From contig NC_092588.1 of assembly GCF_047663525.1 (NCBI RefSeq), positions 138,376,501-138,440,500 on the forward strand: a DNA stretch of 64,000 bases. The letters are read 5' to 3'. Origin of the DNA: Anas platyrhynchos (taxonomy: Eukaryota > Chordata > Aves > Anseriformes > Anatidae). Made by a program: the position numbers and the translations under genes. Shown piece after piece: positions 1-13,685 of the stretch. The notes beneath the pieces were generated by a model. It had not been told where the DNA came from. It saw only the letters and a list, made by a program, of their open reading frames with translations, and did no database searches. The stretch's first letter is position 1, and each line of letters starts with the position of its first letter.

Positions 1-3000
1 CTGAGAATGTAACAACTCCGTATGTTTGGAGACGAGATCTGGCTCATTTAAAATCCAGCTAGGATAAGGCTCCTTTGTTCTTCTTTTATACCATAGTCCA
101 CTTTTAGGACATTTACCAAGGCAGCGTGTCATCCAGCCCAACTCCTTCCTCTCCTGCAGGTGACTCAGATTTGCAATTTCTGCCTTTCTAGGAGTCTTAG
201 GCACCTAGCTGCTGACCAGGCTGGGCAGAAGCAGGTAAGAGCCCTGGGGCAGAAGCTGGGCCCATGCAATGAGAGTTAGCACAGAAAGCACCGGGCTGCA
301 GCCCACCCCTGGCTGGGCTCACAGCAAGCTTTTGCATGATGTATATCGTTCATGGTGAAGTATCAGTTACAGAGAGGCAGCTCGAGTTGACAGACCATTA
401 CTGAGTGTTTTTACTCTGCTAAAGCTCATACATAGTACAAGAGCAATTTTCTTTCGTATAAAGGAGATTAAAAGCTAAACAAAAAGAACTAATGCCCCTG
501 CAGGTTTGGATTTACACAAGCAGCACTGCTTTTAGAATTCAACCAAATTATTTTTGCCCTTAAAGTCTCTCAAAATGCCTAATAAAGTAATTTGGAAGAT
601 GAAAGTTTTTCCATTTCTAATACTTTTATCTTTTTCCCAGCACATCCAGCATTTCCTCCTCCAATGACAGTGGCGGGATGTGTGCTTCTGAACTAATTCA
701 GCTTTGATTCCCTGTGCTGCAGAAAAGAGGCAACAACTTAAATGCAGTCCTTGTTGGTCTCTCTCCTTTTTCACTTACATGATAAAAGAGTTTCATCCGC
801 ATTTATATACTTAAGAGGCAGTGCTTTCATTACGGCCTCTCCATTAACCAGATGGTTCCTTCTATCGCTCCCCACAGGCTGTGAGACCCCCCCGCTCCTA
901 TTCACTATTAGCTGGCTCTGGCCACAGAGTGAGGATGGCACAGATACTTCATACAGGATGGAAGAAGGAAGCTAAAACTTGTATGTACCTCAAAACCCAG
1001 GCACGTTCAGATACCCCAAGAAGGGAATAGCAGGATCCTTCAGGAGGAGGTGATCTCCCCTCTCTTTTAAAAATGCTGATGGTCTTCCTCAGCCATATGC
1101 ATACTTTTCCAGCTGCTGGCTGTGGTGTGGCCATGATCCCAGCTAGCCCACTGCCATGACTTTCATCTTGTGGCCTAGATTTTAGCCGTTCTCCTCTCCT
1201 CAGCCAACCCATTGAATGTAAGTGCCTTTATGTTGCAACAACTTTATGTGACACTTTTTGCCTAACGGTATTTTGAGAGAGGAGAAAAACCTAACCTGGT
1301 CTTGGCCAGTCTTGCTGCTCCGAGAAAAAATCCTTTTGAGTCCTTCTACCACCAGTGACCACGTGTTCCCCGTAGCAGAAGAGCCATCTTCATGTGAGAG
1401 GTTCTGTCCATAGGATGGTTTCTGCTTGCCATGATCCAGAGGCACTACAGCTGTTTGATAGGGAAACACAGCCGCATCCCTCCCACCCTCACCTTCCCCA
1501 GCCAGCCTTTTCCAGACTTCTCCCCTTGAAGCAGGGGTTGAGGAGGAGGCAATGCTCTGCTTGGGGCACTGCTCACTTATTCGGTACCTGGACAAGCAAT
1601 CCTGATCACCAGACAGTGCTGCTCTTTCACCAATTAGCTGCTCATCAGCTAAATGTTTGAGATGCCTACGCTCATTTTAAGACACTTTCCTTCCACAGCA
1701 GAAGTTGCACTTCTGCTTCAGCAACAGCTCAATTTATGAGGACACATTTGCATCTGTATCACTCACATATGCAATTCCAGCTGTTAGCATAGCAAACAAA
1801 AGAAACCCTTTGTTCCTGAAAGACTGACACTCTGTGGGAAAGGGAGAGGGGACAACCACCCAGATCTTCATCATTGGGCAGAAGCCACTTCGTGGTCTCT
1901 GAGGTCCAACAAAACCTTTCAGTTCTCATCCTCTCTTCTGGCTTCAATACAAATTGGCAATTGCAGTTCAGTCCCTAGAGGGCCCTAAAGGATAATAGTC
2001 CCCGTCACAAAACAGCTGCACGTACACATTTGCCCTGATTTGATGAGACAGCCAGCTTCTATTTGGAGAAGTCACAGCAAGCAGCACAGAAGCTAGATGG
2101 CCTTCTTTTGTCCCAAGGGGAGAAGTAAATGCAATGAGGGGAAATTCTTTCTCTGAAATTCATCTGTTTGAAGCGCACCTACTACAAGTATCTGTGTACG
2201 TGTCCTATGTCCTGTGTCCTTGAGGTCCACCAGGTATGTGTCCACTAGACATGTACTCATGGTCAGTATTTTCTATGAAAAACTTTCACATGATTGGTTT
2301 TAACATGTTTCAAATTGCTTGGTTCTTTTTAGAGATATTTTTCAAAGTGTATAGCTACTTTTTAGAGAAAAAAATGCAACATGTTTTGTTTGTTTGGTTC
2401 CTTTTCTTGATTGATTTTTCTTCGATTCATTTGCTGAAATAAAAAACATATTTCAAGTCGATAGAATTAACAAAAGCAGATGGAGAACTGTGTTGCCATA
2501 CAGGAATGGAGAAATGAAATGACATGAAAGAATTATTTAAGGTATATATCTTTATAGAGGCACCAGTGCACAGCCCATACCTGTTTTCGAGCACAGCTTG
2601 CTTTCTTCCCTGTTCATTTTTAATGAACTGTTCATATTTGTACTGACAGTGGCTAACACTGCTGTGGAGAAATCAGACTAATGCATTGTCTACACTGCTG
2701 TGCCTCAGAAGATGTCTTTTTAATTGCTAAGGCTCAGGAATTAAACAAGAAAATAAATCACAATTATGGCTAATAAGTCTTTATTTCCAAACAGAAACCG
2801 CAAAAAAAAAAAAACGTTCTATTACAGAACAGGTAACAAGTGCAGAATTCTAAGTATGCAGTGTAACAGAAACCATTGCCTCCTCGACAAAAAATCATTA
2901 GGCACTTAAAACATGAAAACAAAGTATAAATTAGGTCAGCTAACAGATGACTCAACAATACAACTTCATCTCGGTTTTCTGTAATAAAAGCACACACACG

Positions 3001-5119
3001 CTTGAGGGGCTTTCCTTGCCTCCTCCTAAATCCTGCGCAGACACGTCTATGGGAGGCTGCACACGTGCTACTCATGTGCGGACAGACAACATCGAGTTCA
3101 TATCTGAAGACATAAATAAGTTCAGCACTGAGAGAATTTGAGGGAACCTTTTTGGAAAGAGCAGCTGCAGAGCAGCTTCATGCAGAGTTTGGCCCTTGCG
3201 GAACACAACCACACCAGCTCCAGGGATGGGAAAGCTCTGCTTGGACCACACTGCATTGAGAACATGGGGCCAAAAGTGAGCACAACGCACCTTTGGAGAG
3301 ACCATGAAACCTCTGGGCACAAGCTATTGGGGAAACTTTGTGAAATTACATCTTGACACATGGAACAGTCTCTGAAAAGAAGAAAACGTGCATTTGGCAT
3401 CCCTTAGCAAAAGTCCCAAGCAGAACCTCTTCATCCATCTATTTTCTTGTATTTCTTGACCTAAACCAGCAGCAGAGGTGGCCTGTTATTTTAGGTGGCA
3501 TTATGCAACTTTCCCTGCAGCTTACTCTGGTAGAATAAAACACAATGAATATTTTAAAATAATTTTAATTCAATACCTGAAGAAAAGAACATTAAGAATA
3601 TCAACATAAAGAACACATCTGAAGCTGCTATATAAAAGGTGCATATAAAACAAGCAGAAATTTGAGCTACTACACTTCAGTTTCACAACAGTCTAAGACC
3701 GATTCCGTACCATAAGCTCTAAAAATAAATGCACTAAGAAGTAGAAAGAGGATTTTTAGGGAATCACCTCACCGCTAAGCCAAGAGCTGAGAAACCTAGC
3801 AGGCTGCTGAACCACAGGCTTGCTGTGAAGGATCTCCTCTTGTCAGGGACTGAAGTGAATGGTGAGGAATTAGAAACCCGTAATCTTGTCTTACACTAGG
3901 ATATCCCGTCCCAACCATTAGCATTACTCATTCTGATAGCCTCTTGCCATAGTACCATGAATTGATGGTGGGATGATGAAAATACTTCCATTACTCAGCT
4001 TTCTGAGCTGTCTCCCGCTGTGGAGAAAAGCAGGATGAGAGAAATAAAAGACAAAACAGCACTAGGTGCAGCAATTTATGTGGCACACTGTATTGCTGGT
4101 GCTGCCTCAGTATTTAGCAAAAGACAGGCTTGACTAGTTACTGGAAGGCAATGCGAGGATGCCATTCCTTCTTGGATTTAACAAGGAAAGAGAAGTTCCA
4201 GCAGGTCTAGGATTTGAATTAAGAAACACATTCGGGGTGTTTTCATCCTTAGATAGGTATTTGCCAATACTGGCCACTGAAGGGCAGTTATTTCTCACCC
4301 ACAGAAGGACGTTAATTCAGTAAATTCTCATACATCACAATAATTTTAGCTCATTTCCCTCATGATGGGGTCCATGGGACAGGAAGCTGCTCTGAAAGGT
4401 GACGTTACAGAGACCACTAAATAACCACACCAGTTCCTCTGCTTAGTGGTATGCTGCAGATCTTCTAATGCTCTGCTTGACACATTATTGTAATTTAGAG
4501 CCAATTAAGAAATACTTAATATGAGCCTCATGAAGATCCAGAACAAAAGCTTAGCAGTAATAAATTTGCCCACTCATTGTGCCCTGTAGCTGAAAGCCTC
4601 AAATGATTCCTTCAGAGTATCCCAAGAGAGCAGCCTGTGAAACTGTCTGTCCAGAAATGTGGAGAAGGAGGATTTTCCTGCCTAAAATGAGAGAATCTGA
4701 AACCAAGAGAGCCAGGCTTGATTTGGTAATAACACTCCCCTTTGTCACTACTCTGGGCGAGCAGACCAAGAGAGGAGAGGGAGAGACTGGCTGCAGGAAT
4801 ATTGCAAGATAAAGGATTACCTGGCTGTCAATACTTCAGCTAAGGTATATCTAACCAGCCAGCTCATGTGGAAGAAGTTTACTGCTTCAATGTACCACAG
4901 CACCCTGCTCTCTGCAGGTGTTGTATGAGACGCAGGGCTGAGAAGAGGCTGAGAGCCCAGGTGTGCTGAATTGCGTGCAAGTTTGTGCAAGCTTAGCAGT
5001 GAAGTGAGAATACTATTTCCAGTCAAAGCCTTCACTTACGGTTATCATTTCTGATCCTGGTGATGGTGGGCAGCTTGTTAAAATGACTGAATTGGGAAAG
5101 GGAGAAAAGGGCAGCAACA

Positions 5120-5230
5120 ATCACAGAATCACGGAATCATCTAGGTTGGAAGAGACCTCCAAGATCACCGAGCCCAACCTCTGACCTGACGCTAACAAGT
5201 CCTCCACTAAACCATATCCCTAATCAACAA
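5120..5230 (-). mobile_element. CR1 LINE 3' end fragment
   Basis: On the plus strand it starts AATCACAGAATCACGGAATC and continues with GGTTGGAAGAGACCTCC, the reverse complement of an avian CR1 3' end, so the element is on the minus strand with its 3' terminus near 5120. The next bases (CTCTGACCTGACGCTAACAAG) match the fragment at 62430-62525, so the two copies are one subfamily. 5'-truncated, as most CR1 copies are. Confidence 0.93.
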
Positions 5231-8200
5231 GTGCAGGTACCCAGAGCCCTCAAGTCCCCCCTGTCCCTGGGAGCAGAGGCCCTGCCCCCGAGGTCCCCAG
5301 CGGTGTCACCTCCCCAACTTGACGTAGGCTTCGTCAGGCAGCTGGGCCCATCCAAGAGCCACCAGATACCAAAAGGGCATTGCTGCATCCCTACATTCCC
5401 ACCTGCCTGGTCTCACCCCTCCTTTGCTGTGACTGCAATTCCCCTGGCTCTGTTGGCATGAGCCAGTTTTCTCCTTTTGGCACCACGTTATATTTTTGCC
5501 ATCTTGGTGTGCTGCAGGGGTTAGTGTGGGAGCAGACAGGCACCACAGACAGCACAAAGGAAGGGGACTCGACCCCATTGCCAGCCACCACAGCTGAAGT
5601 CACCGCAGAGCTACAGCCCAAATTCAGCACCTCAGTGTGAACATTGCTGCCTTCCCAGAGACTGCACACCAAGCCATCTTAGGGGTGTTTTACTATGCTG
5701 CAAGCACAGCAGCATTTGATTCACAGGCTCAGTGACAGACACCAAACAGAACCACGTAACGCCCCCGAGGAAAAAGAAGTAACTAACTCCAGGCAGCGCC
5801 GGATCCTACAAGAAAATGCAGCACTAAAGGAGAAAAGGGAACAAAAGCAGACGAGCGGGCTTTAATCTAAGGATGCCGTGACCCAGTCATGTGCAAGGAC
5901 ACTGTCAGCCCCTGCAAAGGTACAGTGGAAGTATTAGCACATTGTCAGGGCTTCTATCTTTAGAAAACTATTTAATCTCTGTATTCACTCCGCAGCGTGT
6001 GACAGCACTGGAGGCCCACAAACCCGAGGAATGATTACTCCTCATACGAAGCAGAGGGAGCTGAGAGGCCCTTCCTAACCTCTGGTCAAGAGTCCTTAAT
6101 CAAAACCGCACTTGGCTTGGTCTTGCAAAAGCATCATAAACATTCCCAGCCAGGTACCAAATCCATTTACTCATCGTTAACCTGGCACAGATGTGCACTA
6201 AACGAGAAATAATTTATTCAGCTGTCAGAGAAAGCATCCTTTACCACAGTGACTGTAATTCGGCGAGTCTTGATTAATCTGACTGCACTCTGCCACCCAG
6301 AAACGCTGCTATTAGCTCGCCTGGCCTCTGCACAAATTAAGCAGGACCAGCCACAAAGCACACGGCAGCAGCAGCAGCACCAAAACCGAGGGCGAGCACT
6401 GCGCTCCGGTGATGTGGCGTGGATGCGACCAACATCACGTAATGGCCTCGTGTCTGGAGCATGGCCTGAGAAAGCTACATTAAAGATAATGTCTTAATCT
6501 AGAGTCTAACAGACTGCATTTTTATACTGCGGGGGAGTTAAGAGTGTTTGCAGGAAAGGGTAGGAAAGGTTAACAATCCCTCCACACATTTCTTGTCAGT
6601 CTTGTGCTCCACATAAATGGCTGAGAGCTCTGAGAGCATCAAGGAGCAGGTCTTCAGGTCAGTGGCAAGTGCAGACTTCCCTGAAGGCACTAAAAAGTCA
6701 AAGTGTCTGTCTGTGTTACAGAACTTTGCCCCCATTTGTGCTGATCCATTAAACCCTTCAGTTTAGCCCTGTTTTGTCAAGGGAACTAGAATGGTTTTCT
6801 TCTTTTCAGCTACATTTCTCTTAAAATATATTCCAATAAACTTTCTCATTACTAATATATGTGTGTTATAAATAACATAGCTGCATAGAAATAGCCCAGA
6901 CACACAGTAACTTCAGCTCTGTGGTGTGTCATAGCACACAGCACACATTTATTCACTGACATCAGGTAATACGGTGCTATCCAACACAGAAAGTTGCTTC
7001 TCCACTTCTCTACTTACACAAAACCACAAAACCAGGCTTTGCACTTTACTCATACTGGCTACAGGGCTGAGTGGGCTTGCAGCCCCTCTCCTGCCACACT
7101 GGGTACTGCTTCTACTCCCATGCAAAGCACAGGGAGAGTCTAGGGCCACAGAGACTGGTCTGGGGTCTACTGTGACTGCCTAGCTGCAGTCACAACAGCC
7201 ACACGACTAAACTGGGGCTCTGACAGGTGCTGCTTACAGCTTGCATAAAAATTTCATGCCCTGCAGCTACAGGTGTCAACCAGCAGATCTCAAAGGAAAT
7301 GGAGCTCTTACCTGGGCACAAGGTCTGCACTGGTAAATGCGGCAAGAAAGAGTCTCGAGGACTGAGGCCAGCTGTACATCTGTGGTAGCAAACCCTCCTT
7401 GCCTTGAAACAGAACAGTAATTTCAACCCCAAAAATAGGGACAGTCCAATCCCAAACCCTGTTGCACACATGGCACTGATCTCTCCCTGCACTGAGCTCA
7501 GAGGTGGAGCCAGCCAGGATGGAAGAAAATAAGGGGAAGGAATAAATATCACCTGTGGAGCCTTTTGAGATAATGATCCACAGGCTGAACAGAACTTAGC
7601 AAGAAGGAGGAAAAGCTACACAGCCAAGATCATCTCATTGCTCTGCACTAGGTGGGGGTAAGCTACAGTCTGTGCCTTAACACTGGTACATCTTTGACTC
7701 CTGGAGGAAATACGAGGTGGCTCTCAACCAAGGCTATTTGCATCACACAAAGCACATCACTTTGCACAGCTCCAGTTACCAACACTCAAGTAGAGTCCAC
7801 ACGAGTGATTTATGGCAAAGAGGAGTTCTTGGAGAAAACTGGTCTTTTATTTCTCTTCTCCAGATTTTGTCTTGGAGCAAATTTGGATGGAGCAAATTTG
7901 TCTTTTACCTCTTAATTGGGGTCTTGCAGTAGGCAATCATCCACCACACTTGTAAAGTGGTTGCGAGGTCTTACAGCAGCCAGCTCTCTGCACAAGTGAC
8001 AGATGCCTGTGGCCAGAAACTGGCACAAATTTCACTGCTACTGAGGACAAAATGTGGACGTGTGGTGCTGGAACCGTAACAGATCACAGTGAATCAAACC
8101 CTTGTGCTCGCCTTTTTCAGTCACCAGCTGGTAACACAGCTGTACCAGCGACTCAATTATGACATCTTTGTTTCTGCTAAAAGCCCTACTGATATTCAGA

Positions 8201-8452
8201 GGTCCACTTGTGTATTAGTGGGGTACCATTAGATTCTGATAGCATTATCTTGGAAATGGATCAAAATGCTGGATATTTCTCAGCTAACAGAACTGGAACA
8301 ATAACGATTGATTCTAATGCTTTTAGGATTATTTCTGTGATTATAAAACTGCTGCAAGGTAAGCTTTCAAATATTGCATCAATATAGAAATGCTCTGATA
8401 AGGTATCAGCCTAAAAATATATTCTATAAGATTCAATACATTTAAGTAGTTG

Positions 8453-8478
8453 TGTTTGTTTGTTTGTTTTTGTTTTTT
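8453..8478. repeat. (GTTT)n simple repeat with G run
   Basis: Repeated TGTT/GTTT units followed by a T-rich run and GGGGGGAGGGAG up to about 8491. Simple repeat; no gene context. Confidence 0.85.
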
Positions 8479-10888
8479 GGGGGGAGGGAGAGAAATAATC
8501 CTCAATGAGTGGAAAATTGAATGCTCTGTAAACTTGGGGATTTAGTGCTACTGTGGTAAAATGAGGTTTTTTTAGTAAAGATAGTACCTGAGAGTATCCA
8601 ACTGTAAAAGGACAGGAAGGACACTTTATCTTTGAACTGATCATTGAGTCTCAAAAAAACCACTGAAACTCTTCTTGTAACAGAAACAGGTTACCACTTT
8701 TTTTTTTTTTTTTTCCACTGCAGTAAAAAATATAAGCAGAAATCTAAAAGCTGCTACAGCTAGGGGAACAACTGCTTGTTGTAGCGCCCATAAATGTTAA
8801 TGTGATCCTTTATTTCACTTTTGCTTTTCGCAGGATGTTGCTCCACTGGACCATATGGAAACTTTAAGCACAAGAACTGCACGGGGTTTGAATTAAGTAA
8901 CCGTAATTTTCTTTCTTATATGTCCTGGTACAGGAGTTGGCTCTAAAGGGAACACTCTTCTAATAATGCTCAATGCAGTTTCTTTATCTGTGGTCACATA
9001 GAGAAAGGTGTTATGCTAGGTGGAAAAAAACAGGAAAACTGCTGGGGCTGGTACAGATCATTTTTCTCGTGAATGGTCCATCTCGTGTGTCAGCAGAGAT
9101 AGAGATCTGGGATTGCAGGAGTGTGTGCAAAGTCATGCCCTAGCAGGACTCTGGGGACTGCAGCATGAAACCTGGTTTATTGTCCTCATTTGGAGCTGAG
9201 CTGGACCTTAGACAGAAACAGGAGCAGGAAGAGGGGTTTGAAAATAATTACACATCTCTGGTCCTTCACACAGTTGTTCACAAAATTAACATCATTCACA
9301 TGAGTGATCCCATTAAACCCACAGCATTATCTATTGGCCACAAAATTAAAGCACATAAACTATTTGACTATCTCTAACCTGAGGAACTTTTTAAATTTGT
9401 GCTCCCAGGGACAAACTAAGACTGACTTAGCTCTGAATTAAGTACTCCACCATTGCTCTTCTCATCACCTTTGTCATGTAGACAAATGCTAGCCTTTATA
9501 GGATCAAGTTCTTAATTGTAAGTGTTCACTGCCAACTCACGGAGCTACCATACAGAGACTGTTGCCTGTATTATGGGATAGTAACAAAATCGGAGATCTT
9601 ACATCAAAATATTTTAATAGTGCTTTAAGAAGCAAAACATGATGAACGTCACATATTGCCACCATCCTGAGATTGTGCTTTGCTACAATTAAAACAAAAG
9701 GAAGGAGTTTCATAATTTACCAGATAAATGCTATTTTGTATTAAAAAAAAAAAAAGATTACTCAAGATTCAGAAATGTAGCAGTCAATGTGTGAAAAATC
9801 ACTTTCTTTTCTCCCCAAGTGTAAACTATTTCTCTATTGTAATAATGCAGTTTAATGCTCACGAAATCACATCGGATCAAATCCAACACCAAGCTGCTGA
9901 GATACACAAATTGTCTCCTTAGCATCATCACCCTGGAATTAAAACAATAAAACATGTTACTGATGTTACTGGTACAGTAGGAAAATCACTTGTTATATTC
10001 CAAATCAACCGATAGTTTGGTCCTCTGTGTGTATTCATTTCACCTTCTGCATGTGCTTTTTCAACCTTATTTCAAGCTGGAAGTCGGTGACATTTATTAT
10101 ACAGTCCTACAGGCTCACAGAATTCTCCTGGGTAAGCTGGGCTCTTAGTGCCTGACCTAGCCTGAGCATCTGCTCTCTGTAAAGGGGGACTGCTTCGTTT
10201 TAATACCCCCAGAACTGCTCCCACTTATCCCACCTGTACTGCCCTCTTCAGCCTTCCTAAGCCGAACAAGGCTGGGCGTAAACACATCCACTGAAAATCT
10301 GAATATGGGTGAATTAAATTAGCTTAATCATATTTTGCAATAGCTAGAGAATGAAATTATTCTGCTTCTTCAACAGGCCAGTTCTGCTGTGGAAAAAACA
10401 AAACAAATCCCTCATAAATCTGTAAAGATTTTTTTTTTTCATTTGATTTAAAACCTAATTTAAATTCTAATCTGATTTAACCTAAATTTTTCTATTCTGG
10501 TGGGTTTTAACTGAATAGAAGCAACTTATCTCCACTGGTTTCATTGCTGACATTATTCTTAACACTTAAACTTAGCTCAGTGGCTGAACGCATGAGCCAA
10601 GTGTGTACTTCAGAGCTACACCGCATGGCTACTAAAGCAGAAGATCTTTCTTTCAACATTGCACACATCTCGTAATTTCACGCTGGATAATATTTTCCCA
10701 AGTCAAGGATAGGCTGAAATTCGGCTGCCTGACAGGAATCCAAAGGGGTCCTTATTTTCAAAACGTGCTATCATTTTCCTCACAGTAATTAGAAGTAAAT
10801 TGTAGCTCATATTGCTCCAACTACACTGAGACACCACAAGGATAACAGAATTCCAGTAGAATTCAAGCTCGTGTAGGTATCCTACCAT

Positions 10889-10948
10889 TATAAATAGGTT
10901 ATTTATAACAATTATATTTATAAATAGGTTATTTGTAGCAGTATCTAT
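10889..10948 (+). repeat. Two-copy 30-base tandem duplication
   Basis: TATAAATAGGTTATTTATAA and TATAAATAGGTTATTTGTAG recur exactly 30 bases apart, with only a few differences between the two copies. Looks like a recent local duplication. Confidence 0.85.
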
Positions 10949-13003
10949 AACTTAGTTGGATTTCCAGCAGCTTTCAGTATTAAAAACCCATCACATGCTG
11001 GCAGTTTGGAACAACAGCAGCCCCCTGCTCTACTTGATGCTGCCCAGCCAGCTCCACCTGGACTGGAAGGCTGCACTGCTTCTCCCTCTGTCAAAAATAG
11101 ACAGCTTTTAATCATCTGCTTGGAATGGAAAAGCCTAGAGCCAATTTTTACTTTCCAGGTAACATGCACTCACTCAGCAGTTCTTACTCTAACCTCCAGC
11201 TCCTCTCGGCTCAACCTTTCCTCCCTCAGCGCCTTCTGCTTGGACGACTGAGCGCTGTTCTCTTCCCCAGGCTCAGAGAGTCTCAGTTTCATTCTTACTT
11301 GCTGTGTTTTGTTTTTTTTTTTTTTCTGTTGATTGACTCCTCTGAGCAGCTGCTTAATGCTGCTGTGCTGTATGTCAAAGCAACACATACTCTCCTTCCC
11401 TGCTGTCTCTTTCGAGCATGCGGAAAAACTGATGGTTCCTTGGTCAGACAGTATTTGCATTTTAACCAGGCTTCTGAGCAATCAGGTTTTTTGCCAGTCT
11501 GATTAATTTATCATCTCACAATTTTTCTAATCAGATATTTCTCTCTATTTTTAAATAGGAATCAGGCCAATTCCCCTCCTTGAGCCTATGTTTACTTGAA
11601 GCTAATAACACACCCTTCAGGCTTATCAGGTTAAAGCAGTGAACAAACAAGACTTCCTTCAGCTGCAGGGCCACAGCAAAAATGATTTTATAATTTAATA
11701 CAAAATAATCAAGTTCATTATTTTAATTACATTTCAAGATTTTGCTGATGTCTCCTTTCCCAGCTTACCATGTGTGATAGGTAGGCATCTGCTTTAGTGA
11801 AGACGGGTGTATCTGTTGAGCATAATCATAAGGGTGCATGAGTGGCTAATGTAAGGCTGATGGAGTTTCCACAGTGATCTACAGGACTCTGGTGCCTGAC
11901 AATCCCCTCTACCCAACAAAGTTCAACTCTGCAATGGCAAGGGTGGCGTTTAGGAGCGACAGGGCTGAAATGGTTCATTGGGATGCAGGTATGCTCTGCT
12001 CTCCCGGTAGTGTTCCGGCACCTGCTCCCTGCTTGGGACACAAAACAGCTTTGCTCACTTCTTGTTTAGAGCAGCAGACTTGTGCTCCGGGAATGTGTGA
12101 GGGAAATTCTGCCTGAGACTTTTGGGGACACCCAGTGATATAGGGAACCTGCAGCTACCCACTAACAGGGAAGAGCGGGGAGCAGGGAGAAGAACGTCAA
12201 AGGGAAATTGAAAAGAGAAATTAGATTGTTCAATTTTTAGAAAAGGTCATCTCTGGCAAAACATACTCATTAGAGAATTTCAATTATCTCTAATAGTTGA
12301 TAATAGCAGCAGAATGGTAGCTCATACTAAAAGCATTAAATTTCTATTTTTTTTAGGGACTAACTTTTCTCTTTGTAAATAGAAGTGATTAACGTAGTGG
12401 AGAAAAAAATTAGGGCAGTACAACGTATCCTTCTGGTTGCTTTTTCCTTTACAGTTTATTTCATAAATTTGGCCGCAGAAGTCATTTTCAGCCTGCAAAG
12501 CGTGGACAGCATTTAATTAACCTATACAGATGCTTAAACATTTTTGTGGCTGCTAGCTGCTTTTCTCTAGATGAAAAATTCATAAGGAGCTGCCTTCCAT
12601 TTTCTTAGCTGGTGTAGTTACTACAATTAAAATTACATGGTATGTCTCCAGCGATTTATAGGATTTATACTGTAGGAAGAATAAATACAATGCAGGAATG
12701 TAAACAGCTTGGCCACTACGAAAAATGCATTATGTATTTCTTAAACTACATCATGCTGCAACTTTTGACGAGTGAAAAAGCTTACCTTAGCAGCATGAAA
12801 CTGCATACACACACACCTCCTTTTAGGTAACCTCCTGCCATGGGCTACTAATGAGAACGGATTTACTAGACAGCTTCTAGGTCCCTTCTAGCCTGCTTTA
12901 TATTATGCTAATAATACATGAAAGCAGTTTGTTTTTCTATTTCTTTGAAGAATCTGAATAAGATTGTGCCTTCTTGGTGTTAGCTATCTGTTAGCTTAAA
13001 ACT

Positions 13004-13110
13004 TAGAATCATAGAATCATAGAATATCCTGAGTTGGAAGGGACCCTTAAGGATCATCAAGTCCAACTCTTGACACCGCACAGGTCTACCCAAAAGTTCA
13101 GACCATGAAC
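13004..13110 (-). mobile_element. CR1 LINE 3' end fragment
   Basis: AGAATCATAGAATCATAGAAT followed by GAGTTGGAAGGGACCCTTAA and AAGTCCAACTC is the reverse complement of a CR1 3' tail with intact terminal octamers. The 3' terminus is near 13004, so the copy is on the minus strand, the same as ST8SIA6. It extends to about CAGACCA and is then truncated. It is inverted relative to the copy at 13490-13685. Confidence 0.95.
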
Positions 13111-13273
13111 TTAGCAGCCTCTGACTATGAACCAACTGTGAATGCATCTTTGACAGCACGTTTTCTAAAGAGCACAAAGGGTACCTTAAAATACATTTAA
13201 TAATTTAGTCAGAAGAAAGCCCTTAGCTTTCAAACTTAAAATTTCCAGCTAAAGCAATCTGATGCTATTTTAA

Positions 13274-13279
13274 TTTATT
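13274..13279 (-). terminator. Candidate ST8SIA6 polyadenylation signal AATAAA
   Basis: First canonical hexamer on the gene strand after the stop. AT-rich surroundings fit a poly(A) region, but AATAAA is frequent by chance in such sequence. Confidence 0.35.
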
Positions 13280-13489
13280 TAATTAGAAATACAGTCGTAA
13301 GATTACATCACTCCGAATAAAACATATCGCATACAGCGGTAGTTCTGCTGTACAGTTTACTTACTGCTATATTAGCTTGGGTTCAAGTTAAAAAAAAAAA
13401 AGAAGTTAAGTTAAAAAAAACTTGGTTGTATGGAAGGCAAATCTGACAACAGTATTCTGAGCTGGGGAATTTCTCGGTTAGCTAAGAGG

Positions 13490-13685
13490 ATGAAGAAGTA
13501 CGGGCACTGGCTGTCCAGGGCAGTGGTCACAGCCCCACACCTGCCAGAGTTCAAGAAGTGTTTTGACAACACTCAGACATACGGTCCGATTTTTGGGTGG
13601 TCCTTGCTGTGTGGAGCCAGGAGTAGGACTCAGTGATCCTTTTGGACCCTTTCCAAATTGGGAGATTTTATGTTCTATTCTAAGT
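13490..13685 (+). mobile_element. CR1 LINE 3' end fragment
   Basis: Plus-strand CR1 tail: GCTGTCCAGGGCAGTGGTC, then GAGTTCAAGAAGTG, TTTTTGGGTGGTCCTT, GGAGCCAGGAGTAGGACTC and a degraded terminal octamer region (TTATGTTCTATTCTA). It is antisense to ST8SIA6 and falls in its probable 3' UTR. The left edge is approximate because the older part is diverged. Confidence 0.88.

Larger units (their letters stand above)
1..13249. other. 3' flanking intergenic DNA of ST8SIA6
   Basis: No coding exon or RNA gene was recognised. Contents: a CR1 tail at 5120-5230, another at the right edge, a (GTTT)n run at 8453-8478, short A or T runs (for example 2801-2814, 8699-8715, 9742-9754) and a 30-base tandem duplication at 10889-10948. 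Open frames up to 131 residues show no family motif and overlap each other on both strands, as chance frames do. Confidence 0.7.

Noticed and set aside
12865..12910. Possible CR1 tail (CTAGGTCCCTTCTAGCCTGC)
   Set aside because: Only about 20 bases resemble the CR1 end and the terminal octamers are absent; too weak to annotate.
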